Source: JAGNHN01 sp964590645 (lineage in GTDB: Bacteria > Bacteroidota > Bacteroidia > Bacteroidales > JAGNHN01). Taken from it: 64,000 nt of DNA. Positions 16,315 to 23,265 of the stretch are shown piece after piece (the first letter of the stretch is position 1; each line of letters starts with the position of its first letter). The notes beneath the pieces were generated by a model that worked only from the letters and a program-made list of their open reading frames with translations, was not told the origin of the DNA and made no database searches. Where the stretch lies: the NCBI GenBank assembly GCA_964590645.1, contig CAZPYJ010000006.1, positions 62,001 through 126,000 of the forward strand. Reading direction: 5' to 3'. Both the position numbers and the translations under genes were made by a program.

Positions 16315-17796
16315 ATGAAAAGAATTTACCTGTTCCTCATCTTATGCCTAACCGGAGGGAGCATTCTTTTCGCACAACAGGCACCCCTGAATTACCAGTA
16401 TATGATTGATGCCTATTCGCTCAATCCGGCCTTTGCCGGGATGAATGGAGGACTTGAGGCTTACCTCGGTATCAAGAAGGACCGCCTGGATGCAGATTAC
16501 AGTCCGCGTACCATCACCTTCGATATGAATGCCCCCCTCGGGAAAAAGGTCGCTATCGGTGGTAGCCTGATCAATGACCAGGCCGGAATCTTTAGCAATA
16601 CATACGCATCCCTCAGCTATACCTTCCACGCCAAATTCGGAGAAAATCACGGCCTCAGCCTGGCCCTGGCCGGAGGGATCAATGCCAAGGTGGTCGACTT
16701 TGGCGGTATTAATGTGATGCATACCGATGACCCCCTGCTGCAAAATGCCAGGGAACTAAAAGAAACATCCCTCAACTACGGAGCCGGCCTCTTGTATCAC
16801 CTTAAAGGCTTTACCCTGGGTGGCAGTGTTCCCGGACTTTATTCTGATAACAATGACTTCTACGCATACAAAAGACATTATATCATTCACTCCTCCTATA
16901 CCTTCAACATCGCCCCCAACTGGCAACTGCAGCCCCTGGCCATCGTCAGGGGTGCCGAAAATGCCCCCTGGAGCTATGAAGGAACGGCCATCGTGAAGTA
17001 TATGGAAAGGTATTATCTGGGAGCCACCTACCGCAAAGAATCCATCGGCGCTTTCAGCCTCGGCGGATTCCTAACCGACAATATCCTGTTCCATTATGCC
17101 TACGACTTTGCCGTGCCTTTTGATGAATATAAAGGCGTGATCGGCAATAACAAAGGTGGACACGAGATTGCCATAGGGTACCGCTTCGGAGGAAAGACCA
17201 AGAATAAGAAAGATCTTATCCTGGAAGAACTGCAGAAGAAGTCTACAATGGAACAAGTGGACAGCCTGAGCGATATGACCCGCGAACTGCAGGAAAGACT
17301 GAAGCTCCTGAACGACAGCATTCGCAAAATGAATAAGGATCAGGTGGATGACATCAAAAAATCAATCGAAGAATCCGATCTCAGCAAACAGAATACACGC
17401 ATCGATAAACGCACTGAGAATATAGAAACCGATATCAGTGCCCTGAACGAGAAGATCAGCACCCTGGAGGAAAGCATCCAGTCTTACAAACAAAAGGTAG
17501 AATCCAAATTCCGCGTGATCAGCACCCGCGATGCCGTTCGCGATGATAACAAACCCGTGGATGCAGGCTACTACGTGGTAATCGGATCTTTCCGTATTCA
17601 GGAAAATGCCAAAAAAGCACAGGAGATATACAAGGATGTCAACCCCTTCATTATCCACAATACCCGCCGCGGCTGGTACTATGTGTATTCTGATAAGTTC
17701 GACAGCCTGGATCCCGCACTGGAAAGAATGCGTGCCCTGAGGGCTGAGCCAGATCGTTTTGACGATGCCTGGGTACACATTTACCGGAACTATTAA
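16315..17796 (+). CDS. PorP/SprF family type IX secretion membrane protein with coiled coil and SPOR-like tail
   Basis: The first ~290 residues are a PorP/SprF barrel: signal peptide to about FAQQ, then the family opening PLNYQYMIDAYSLNPAFAGM and GGSLINDQAGIFSNTYASLSY. Unlike the usual ~300-340-residue members, this one has 493 residues. After the barrel comes a charged coiled coil (about residues 300-395). Last is a SPOR-like segment (about residues 405-493: DAGYYVVIGSFRIQENAKKAQ, then GWYYVYSDKF), a fold known to bind glycan strands of peptidoglycan. It lies 48 bp after its probable cargo gene. A hairpin terminator follows. Confidence 0.88.
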   Translation: MKRIYLFLILCLTGGSILFAQQAPLNYQYMIDAYSLNPAFAGMNGGLEAYLGIKKDRLDADYSPRTITFDMNAPLGKKVAIGGSLINDQAGIFSNTYASLSYTFHAKFGENHGLSLALAGGINAKVVDFGGINVMHTDDPLLQNARELKETSLNYGAGLLYHLKGFTLGGSVPGLYSDNNDFYAYKRHYIIHSSYTFNIAPNWQLQPLAIVRGAENAPWSYEGTAIVKYMERYYLGATYRKESIGAFSLGGFLTDNILFHYAYDFAVPFDEYKGVIGNNKGGHEIAIGYRFGGKTKNKKDLILEELQKKSTMEQVDSLSDMTRELQERLKLLNDSIRKMNKDQVDDIKKSIEESDLSKQNTRIDKRTENIETDISALNEKISTLEESIQSYKQKVESKFRVISTRDAVRDDNKPVDAGYYVVIGSFRIQENAKKAQEIYKDVNPFIIHNTRRGWYYVYSDKFDSLDPALERMRALRAEPDRFDDAWVHIYRNY

Positions 17797-17829
17797 TCCG
17801 GGAATTATTCACTTCCATTACTACTTGCA

Positions 17830-17863
17830 GAAACCCCGGCCTTCACCGGGGTTTCTTATTTTT
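17830..17863 (+). terminator. Rho-independent terminator after sprF-like gene
   Basis: GAAACCCCGG (17830-17839) pairs perfectly with CCGGGGTTTC (17846-17855) around a 6-nt loop, followed by TTATTTTT. Confidence 0.85.
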
Positions 17864-17898
17864 ACCCGGAAATCATCCAAACCAGATTCAATCCTACA

Positions 17899-19638
17899 AT
17901 GAACAATAAACCCATTTCTGAGCACAAAATACTGATCTATCAATTGCTCCCGCGCATCTTCGGGAATCGCAGGCAAGCCAATAAGCCCTGGGGAAGCCGG
18001 GATCAAAACGGATGCGGTACATTCAGTGATCTGACAAGAGAAGCCCTTGCTTCCATCCGTAATATGGGTTTTACCCATCTCTGGCTTACAGGTATCCTCG
18101 ATCACGCCACCTGTGAACCCCATCCCGAAATGAAGCTTCCCGCTGATCCTCCCGAAATCGTCAAAGGCAGAGCCGGGTCCCCTTATGCGATTCGTGACTA
18201 TTACGCCCTGTCCCCCGATCTGGTTGATCATCCGGATGATCCCTTTGGCGACTTTGAAGCGCTTCTGCATAGATGCCACGCCGCCAGACTGAAAGTACTC
18301 ATCGACCACATCCCCAATCATCTCGCCCGTGTATATCGCGGGAAAATCGAGGGAGAAGCAGGCTTTGGCGCACAAGACGACCCCGGGCAGGCATTCAGTC
18401 CTGACAACGACTTTTATTACGTTCCGGAACAGGCCCTTAAGCTGCCCCCCGCCGCCTATGAGGCCGGGAAAAGGCAGGCAGGGGGAGAGAGCATAATGCG
18501 CTATCAGGAGTTTCCCGCCCGCGCCACGGGAAGTGATTGCTTCCACGCCCATCCGGCAGATACCGATTGGTATGAAACGGTCAAACTAAACTATGGCAGA
18601 GACCCGCAAGGACGTGAATATGGAAGTCCTTCTTCCCCGCTCTGGCAGAAAATGAAAGACATTCTGCTTTACTGGGCGGCTAAGGGAATCGATGGCTTCC
18701 GCTGTGATATGGCGGGAATGGTTCCCCTGTCATACTGGGAGTGGGTTATTTCAGAGGTAAAAGAAGAGTATCCTGACTTGCTCTTCATTGCAGAGATATA
18801 CGAAGCCGACCGATATGAGGCCTTCCTCAGGGCCGGATTCGACTATCTCTATGATAAAGTGGGCTTTTATGATGATTTGCGCGCTATAATGACCCACGCT
18901 GCCCCGGCCTCCCTGCTCTCCCGCAGCTGGCAGAACTATGGCGGCTTCGACCATCGTTTGCTTCGCTTTCTGGAGAACCACGATGAGCAAAGAATCGCTT
19001 CTTCCCAATTCAGTCATCGACCTGAACCAGGCATTCCGGCAATGGCCGCTGCCTTGCTAATGCACCGTGGGCCGGCAATGCTATACTTCGGGCAGGAGTT
19101 GGGGGAAGCCGCGTCTGCTGCCGAAGGTTTCAGCGGTCAGGACGGGCGCACCAGCATTTTTGATTACTGGAGCCTGCCCACCATCCAGGCCTGGCAAAAC
19201 GAGGGGGAATGGAATGAAGCAGCTTTAACGCAGGAACAGAAAACCCTTAGAACAGCCTACACACAGCTGCTCCGGATAGCAAGCCGGGAAGAATGCATCC
19301 GACAGGGAATGCTTTTCGACCTGCAGTACGCCCAGGATGAGAATCCGGATTACGATATGCAACGGGCCTTCGCCTTCCTGCGCCATCTCAAGGAAGAAGC
19401 AATATTGTGTGTGCTATGGTTTGAAAATGAAGCAAGAAGGATCAGGATCACATTTCCGGATCACCTGTACGAGGTAGCGCCCTGGCTGGGGAGGCCTCTC
19501 AGTATTGCTCCCCTCTTTCCGGAAAAGGCCCCGGCACATTCGGCTGAAAACCTGGTTGCAATTTCGGAAATGAAAATGCCAGCCTGGTCGGTCCGCTTGT
19601 TCCACATCCGTCAGGAAAAAATTGAGGAGAATGGATAA
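17899..19638 (+). CDS. GH13 alpha-amylase family glycosidase
   Basis: A 579-residue glycosidase without a signal peptide, so probably cytoplasmic. The (beta/alpha)8 signatures are in order: region I VLIDHIPNH, region II DGFRCDMAGMVP with nucleophile Asp, region III FIAEIYEA with the acid/base Glu, region IV FLENHDEQR with the transition-state Asp. The opening ILIYQLLPRIFGN is typical of a Bacteroidota GH13 subgroup. It probably cleaves or rearranges alpha-1,4-glucans or maltodextrins; the exact specificity is not readable. Its last 8 bp overlap the next gene, indicating an operon. Confidence 0.9.
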   Translation: MNNKPISEHKILIYQLLPRIFGNRRQANKPWGSRDQNGCGTFSDLTREALASIRNMGFTHLWLTGILDHATCEPHPEMKLPADPPEIVKGRAGSPYAIRDYYALSPDLVDHPDDPFGDFEALLHRCHAARLKVLIDHIPNHLARVYRGKIEGEAGFGAQDDPGQAFSPDNDFYYVPEQALKLPPAAYEAGKRQAGGESIMRYQEFPARATGSDCFHAHPADTDWYETVKLNYGRDPQGREYGSPSSPLWQKMKDILLYWAAKGIDGFRCDMAGMVPLSYWEWVISEVKEEYPDLLFIAEIYEADRYEAFLRAGFDYLYDKVGFYDDLRAIMTHAAPASLLSRSWQNYGGFDHRLLRFLENHDEQRIASSQFSHRPEPGIPAMAAALLMHRGPAMLYFGQELGEAASAAEGFSGQDGRTSIFDYWSLPTIQAWQNEGEWNEAALTQEQKTLRTAYTQLLRIASREECIRQGMLFDLQYAQDENPDYDMQRAFAFLRHLKEEAILCVLWFENEARRIRITFPDHLYEVAPWLGRPLSIAPLFPEKAPAHSAENLVAISEMKMPAWSVRLFHIRQEKIEENG

Positions 19639-20134
19639 GAATCTGCAAAGAAGAAGAAAGGTAGAGCAATGGCTCCGTGAACACGATTTTCAATACCACC
19701 AGATTGAACACCCTCCCCTCCCCACTGCAGAGGCAGCGATTGCTTATTGGAAGGAGGAGGATTGCACATTCTGCAAGAATCTTTTTTTCCGCGACCACAA
19801 AGGAAAACAGCATTATCTGGCCATTTGTGAACACAGCCGGGAACTGAATATCCACAGCCTGGAAAAAAAGATCAGAAGGGGAAAGATGAGCCTGGCCTCA
19901 GAATGGAGGATGGAAAAGTACCTCGATCTGAGCCCGGGCTCAGTCAGTATCTTCGGATTGATCAATGATATGGAGAATCACGTAATTCTACTGATCGACA
20001 AAGCGCTGATGGAGGCGGATTGTCTGGGCTTTCATCCCAATGACAACAGGGCCAGCCTGATGATTAAGGGTAGTGATTTTAAACGTTTCCTGCAATTGTG
20101 CGGGAATCATTTTGAGGTGCTGGAGCTGACCTGA
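19631..20134 (+). CDS. YbaK/ProX-domain aminoacyl-tRNA deacylase (ProXp-like)
   Basis: A YbaK/EbsC-type editing domain of 167 residues that hydrolyses mischarged tRNA, most likely Ala-tRNAPro. Supporting features are EHPPLPTAEAAIAYWKEE, then the lysine-containing CKNLFFRDHKGKQHYLAIC, and LDLSPGSVSIFGLIND near the active site, a pattern of PrdX/ProXp-ala. The ATG at 19631 has GAGGAG just upstream and is preferred over the TTG at 19622. It overlaps the amylase stop by 8 bp; the pairing with a glycosidase has no evident functional reason. Confidence 0.88.
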   Translation: MDKNLQRRRKVEQWLREHDFQYHQIEHPPLPTAEAAIAYWKEEDCTFCKNLFFRDHKGKQHYLAICEHSRELNIHSLEKKIRRGKMSLASEWRMEKYLDLSPGSVSIFGLINDMENHVILLIDKALMEADCLGFHPNDNRASLMIKGSDFKRFLQLCGNHFEVLELT

Positions 20135-20201
20135 CAAACCAGCCTCCCTTGCACATCGGTTTGTGCAAATACCTGAGAATTTTGCACATCCGGATGTGCA
20201 T

Positions 20202-20492
20202 TTAGTTCATAAAGACAACTTCTCCGGTATGCACGTCATACATTGCACCCACAATAGCAAGCTCGCCCTTTTCACACATCTCGCGCAGCACTTCACTATC
20301 CCTTTTGATCTTCTCAATGCTTAGTTCTACATTGAGGTCAGCTACTTTCTGGACAAACTCGGGATACTTCTCAAAACCCAGCTCCTGCATCAATGGAATG
20401 GCGTGCTTGAGGATACTTCTGCCTGTGCTTGAAACCTGGGGATCTTTGACAAACAAGGAGGCACTGGGAGATATCTGGATGGCAACAGTCAT
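20202..20492 (-). pseudogene. C-terminal remnant of a beta-carbonic anhydrase
   Basis: The open frame encodes 96 residues whose last ~50 match the C-terminal end of beta-carbonic anhydrases (FVQKVADLNVELSIEKI, LREMCEKGELAIVGAMYDVH, TGEVVF). The catalytic zinc-binding parts (Cys-x-Asp-x-Arg and His-x-x-Cys) are absent, and an in-frame TAA 36 bp upstream of the ATG closes the frame, so no longer protein is possible here. It could be a decayed gene or a small protein of its own that reuses the C-terminal fold; the residual codon frame is intact. Confidence 0.6.
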
Positions 20493-20696
20493 AGTATTGG
20501 AAATATCAATCTTGCAGAAAAGAACTTACTATTAAAAACTATCGCAATACTAACAAAATATTTTCTCATTACGTCCTGTAAGGAATCACGGAAAAGGGCG
20601 ACAAAAGCCTTGACCGTTTTAAGATCCTTTCCAGGATTTCTCATCATCTCCTGCAAGCAGGAAAATACACAGAAAGTTTTTTATATATGTTTTCTA

Positions 20697-20704
20697 TACT
20701 TTTG
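20697..20704 (+). promoter_or_regulatory. -7 element of the cytochrome-like lipoprotein operon
   Basis: TACTTTTG, an exact TAnnTTTG match, 20 bp before the ATG at 20725. Confidence 0.55.
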
Positions 20705-20724
20705 CAATCAAACGAACTGCGGAT

Positions 20725-21435
20725 ATGCTGAAACAGATCAAAACGCTGTGCTGGATCATACCCGGCTTGCTTCTGTTATTCTCTTGCAAACACGATCCTG
20801 AAAACATCGTACTTCCTGATCCGGAACCAGAGCCATCGGAGAAGCCCTGTCATCCGGATACTGTTTACTTCAAAAATGACATCCTTCCCATTTTTCAGAG
20901 TTCTTGTGCAATGTCGGGCTGTCACGATGCAGTCACCGCACAGGATGGGGTCATCCTTGACTCCTATGCCAACATTATCTCAACGGGCGATGTCAAGCCC
21001 GGTAATCCGGAAGGCTCTGATATCTTTGAAGTAATTGCAGAAGATGATCCTGACAAGCGGATGCCCCCTCCCCCGGCCACTGCTTTGCCTGCGGCACAGA
21101 TAGAAATGATACGTACCTGGATATTGCAGGGGGCGCTCGACAACTATTGCGATGAGACCGGACCCTGTGACACACTGAATGTCAGCTTCTCACAAACGCT
21201 TGTGCCCATCATTCAGACCTATTGCCTGGGTTGTCATTCGGGCGCCAGCCCCCAGGGCGGTATTTTGCTTAGCAATCACGCCGAGGTGAGTGCTCTTGGC
21301 CAAAACGGGCAATTGCTCGGGGCCATCGACCATCAGCCCGGGTACAGCCCGATGCCCCAGAACGGAAATAAACTCAGTGAATGTCAAATCGCTCAATTCA
21401 GAAACTGGATCAATGATGGCACACCCAATAATTAA
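20725..21435 (+). CDS. Two-domain cytochrome-c-like lipoprotein
   Basis: A 236-residue lipoprotein (lipobox LLFSC, Cys21) with two repeated cytochrome-c-type domains like those of planctomycete-type c domains. The first has SSCAMSGCHD, a C-x4-CH heme motif; the second has the standard TYCLGCHSG (CxxCH). Candidate axial methionines are in DPDKRMPPPP and GYSPMPQNG. It likely faces the periplasm and carries electrons. The next gene encodes a one-domain relative, and the set ends with a DUF5777 barrel gene. Heme attachment at the C-x4-CH site is not assured. Confidence 0.82.
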   Translation: MLKQIKTLCWIIPGLLLLFSCKHDPENIVLPDPEPEPSEKPCHPDTVYFKNDILPIFQSSCAMSGCHDAVTAQDGVILDSYANIISTGDVKPGNPEGSDIFEVIAEDDPDKRMPPPPATALPAAQIEMIRTWILQGALDNYCDETGPCDTLNVSFSQTLVPIIQTYCLGCHSGASPQGGILLSNHAEVSALGQNGQLLGAIDHQPGYSPMPQNGNKLSECQIAQFRNWINDGTPNN

Positions 21436-21793
21436 ATCCTTGATTCTCCTGACAGGACTGGCTTTGCTGCTGCCTGCCTGCTACAATGACAACGAGGAGT
21501 ATCTCTATCCTGACACCGCAGCCTGCGACACCAGCAACGTCAGCTATACAGCGGATGTGGCACCCGTGCTAACGCAGTATTGCAATGCCTGCCACGGGGG
21601 TGCTTCGCCACAGGCAGGCATCCGAACCGACAGCTATGACGGCTTAATGCTCAGCGTGAACAATGGCAGTTTTCAGGGAGCCATCAATCATCAGAATGGC
21701 TTCAGTCCGATGCCTAAGAACGGCCCTAAACTGAACAGTTGCGACCTGGCGAAAATCAACCAGTGGATTGCCAATGGGGCTCCCAATAATTAA
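21413..21793 (+). CDS. Single-domain cytochrome-c-like lipoprotein
   Basis: A short lipoprotein (lipobox LLPAC) with one heme motif QYCNACHGGASPQ and a probable axial Met in GFSPMPKNG. It is clearly paralogous to the second domain of the upstream protein: both start DT-NVS(F/Y), share GASPQ-GI and end NWI/QWI ... GTPNN/GAPNN. The ATG at 21413 overlaps the upstream stop by 23 bp; a second ATG at 21416 is equally possible. A DUF5777 gene starts 14 bp after its stop. Confidence 0.82.
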   Translation: MMAHPIIKSLILLTGLALLLPACYNDNEEYLYPDTAACDTSNVSYTADVAPVLTQYCNACHGGASPQAGIRTDSYDGLMLSVNNGSFQGAINHQNGFSPMPKNGPKLNSCDLAKINQWIANGAPNN

Positions 21794-21806
21794 CACACTC
21801 ACCGAT

Positions 21807-22697
21807 ATGATACGGAAGCTTTTCATTATTGCTGCCATCGTGAACATTATGCCCCTCGCAGCCCAGGACGACCTGATGGATCTTTTTGGAGAGGAAGAAC
21901 CCCGTCAGGAACTGACTTTTGCTACTTTTAAAACCACCCGTGTGGTGAATGGCCACTCCGTTGAAAACCCTGCACCGGGAGTATTGCTTTTCATTATTTC
22001 GCATCATTTCGGGGAATTGAACAAAGGGGCATATGAATTATTCGGGCTGGATCAGAGCACCATACGGCTTGGCCTGGAGTACGGATGGAATGATTTTCTG
22101 AGCTTTGGGGTGGGACGCAGCTCGTGGGAGAAAACCTACGATGCCTTCCTGAAAGTAAAGCTGCTCAGGCAACAAAGCGGCCTGAGGGAGGTACCCCTTA
22201 CCCTCTCCTACTATTCTTCCATCGCACTCAATTCACTGAAATGGGCAGAGCCGGAGCGAAAGAACTATTTTTCTTCCCGTCTTTCCTATGTACATCAATT
22301 GCTGATTGCCCGCAAATTCAACAACGACCTTAGCCTGCAGCTCACACCCAGTATTATCCACAAGAACCTTGTGCCCACCGCAGCCGATGAAAATACCGCC
22401 TTCGCCCTGGGGCTGGGTGGAAGGTATAAGCTAAACCAGCGCCTGAGCATCAACGGGGAGTATTTCTACCTCTTACCCGATCAGTATGTTGCAGATGTAC
22501 ATAACTCTCTTTCCCTCGGACTGGATATTGAAACCGGTGGCCACGTTTTTCAGCTGCACATAACCAATGCGAAACCAATGTTTGAGCGGGGGTTTATCAC
22601 TGAAACATACGGGCGTTGGGATAAAGGGGACATTTACTTTGGGTTCAACATCACCCGGGTATTTACCGTGCGCAAGCCGGAAAGCTTCAGAGAATAA
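21807..22697 (+). CDS. DUF5777 family beta-barrel protein
   Basis: An exported outer-membrane-type barrel of 296 residues. The ATG at 21807 gives MIRKLFIIAAIVNIMPLAAQ, a clean signal peptide; the longer open frame lacks one. The family pattern ATFKTTRVVNGHSVENPAPG (start of the mature domain) and FIISHHFGELNKGAYELFGLD are visible, then alternating strands. DUF5777 proteins often sit beside c-type cytochrome lipoproteins, as here. Function unknown; a role with the two lipoproteins in outer-membrane electron or heme-linked processes is inference. Confidence 0.85.
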   Translation: MIRKLFIIAAIVNIMPLAAQDDLMDLFGEEEPRQELTFATFKTTRVVNGHSVENPAPGVLLFIISHHFGELNKGAYELFGLDQSTIRLGLEYGWNDFLSFGVGRSSWEKTYDAFLKVKLLRQQSGLREVPLTLSYYSSIALNSLKWAEPERKNYFSSRLSYVHQLLIARKFNNDLSLQLTPSIIHKNLVPTAADENTAFALGLGGRYKLNQRLSINGEYFYLLPDQYVADVHNSLSLGLDIETGGHVFQLHITNAKPMFERGFITETYGRWDKGDIYFGFNITRVFTVRKPESFRE

Positions 22698-22751
22698 TAT
22701 TGAAAAAAACAGCACCCTCCGGCACAAGCATATTGCAAATATGTTTGATCA

Positions 22752-22788
22752 GAAAAAAAGCAAGGCACCCCGGGAAGGAGGTGCCTTG
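22752..22788 (-). terminator. Rho-independent terminator of the gene at 22812
   Basis: CAAGGCACC (22761-22769) pairs with GGTGCCTTG (22780-22788) around a 10-nt loop. On the minus strand the hairpin is followed by CTTTTTTT. Confidence 0.8.
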
Positions 22789-22811
22789 AATATTTGAAGG
22801 AGAAGGGGAAG

Positions 22812-23162
22812 TTATTTCGTACTGATCAGTCTGATATTCAACTCCCCTTTCTTGTCAGGGCTTACTTCAATCTTTTCGATCAGGCTTTTCTCGTATGAGA
22901 TATAGGAAATGATGAGGTTGTACATCCCGGGCTTCAGGTCTTTGATCTCAAACTTCCCGTCGAAATCGGTATAGTACTGTTGGTCCGTTCCATCGATAGA
23001 GATTTCCACTCCGCCCAGGGCTTCCCCGGACAATTTGTCGATGACCATACCACTCAGCTCAGCAGAAGGAGCTGCAGCCGCATTGGCATTGGTAGGTCCC
23101 TGACCGGCCATCAGTGTGATGGAGAAGGCAATAGTCAGAAGAAAGGTGAAGGCTGTTTTCAT
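22812..23162 (-). CDS. Secreted carboxypeptidase-regulatory-like (CarboxypepD_reg) small protein
   Basis: A 116-residue exported protein: signal peptide MKTAFTFLLTIAFSITLMAG, then one beta-sandwich of the CarboxypepD_reg type (SGMVIDKLSGEALGGVEISI, FDGKFEIKDLKPGMYNLIIS) that normally forms the N-terminal extension of TonB receptors. Here it stands alone. The ATG at 23162 is fixed by a -7 element at 23187-23194, which lies inside the longer open frame. An 11-bp phased array upstream suggests phosphate control, and it is adjacent to the PiT transporter gene. Function unknown. Confidence 0.8.
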   Translation of the reverse strand: MKTAFTFLLTIAFSITLMAGQGPTNANAAAAPSAELSGMVIDKLSGEALGGVEISIDGTDQQYYTDFDGKFEIKDLKPGMYNLIISYISYEKSLIEKIEVSPDKKGELNIRLISTK

Positions 23163-23186
23163 AATGCTTCTTTGTATATAATGAAG

Positions 23187-23194
23187 CAAAAGTA
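23187..23194 (-). promoter_or_regulatory. -7 element of the CarboxypepD_reg gene
   Basis: Minus-strand TACTTTTG, exact consensus, 24 bp before the ATG at 23162. Confidence 0.6.
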
Positions 23195-23215
23195 GGTCAG
23201 CGACAATAGGAAGGC

Positions 23216-23254
23216 TTTAACTGAAAGTTATTTGTGTGTTAAGAAATCATTAAG
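23216..23254 (-). promoter_or_regulatory. 11-bp phased repeat array (candidate Pho box) upstream of the CarboxypepD_reg gene
   Basis: Read on the plus strand: TTTAAC (23216), GTTATT (23227), GTTAAG (23238) and ATTAAG (23249), each starting exactly 11 bp after the last. The array begins 22 bp beyond the end of the -7 element, the same geometry as at 35291 and 38188. 11-bp phased direct repeats are the architecture of PhoB/PhoP operators (established for Escherichia coli). Two hexamers are weak matches. Confidence 0.5.
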
Positions 23255-23265
23255 TCAGAAAACTG

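Noticed and set aside
17821..18552. Minus-strand 243-codon frame opposite the amylase
   Set aside because: Antisense to the GH13 catalytic gene, no signature, and it runs through the terminator region.
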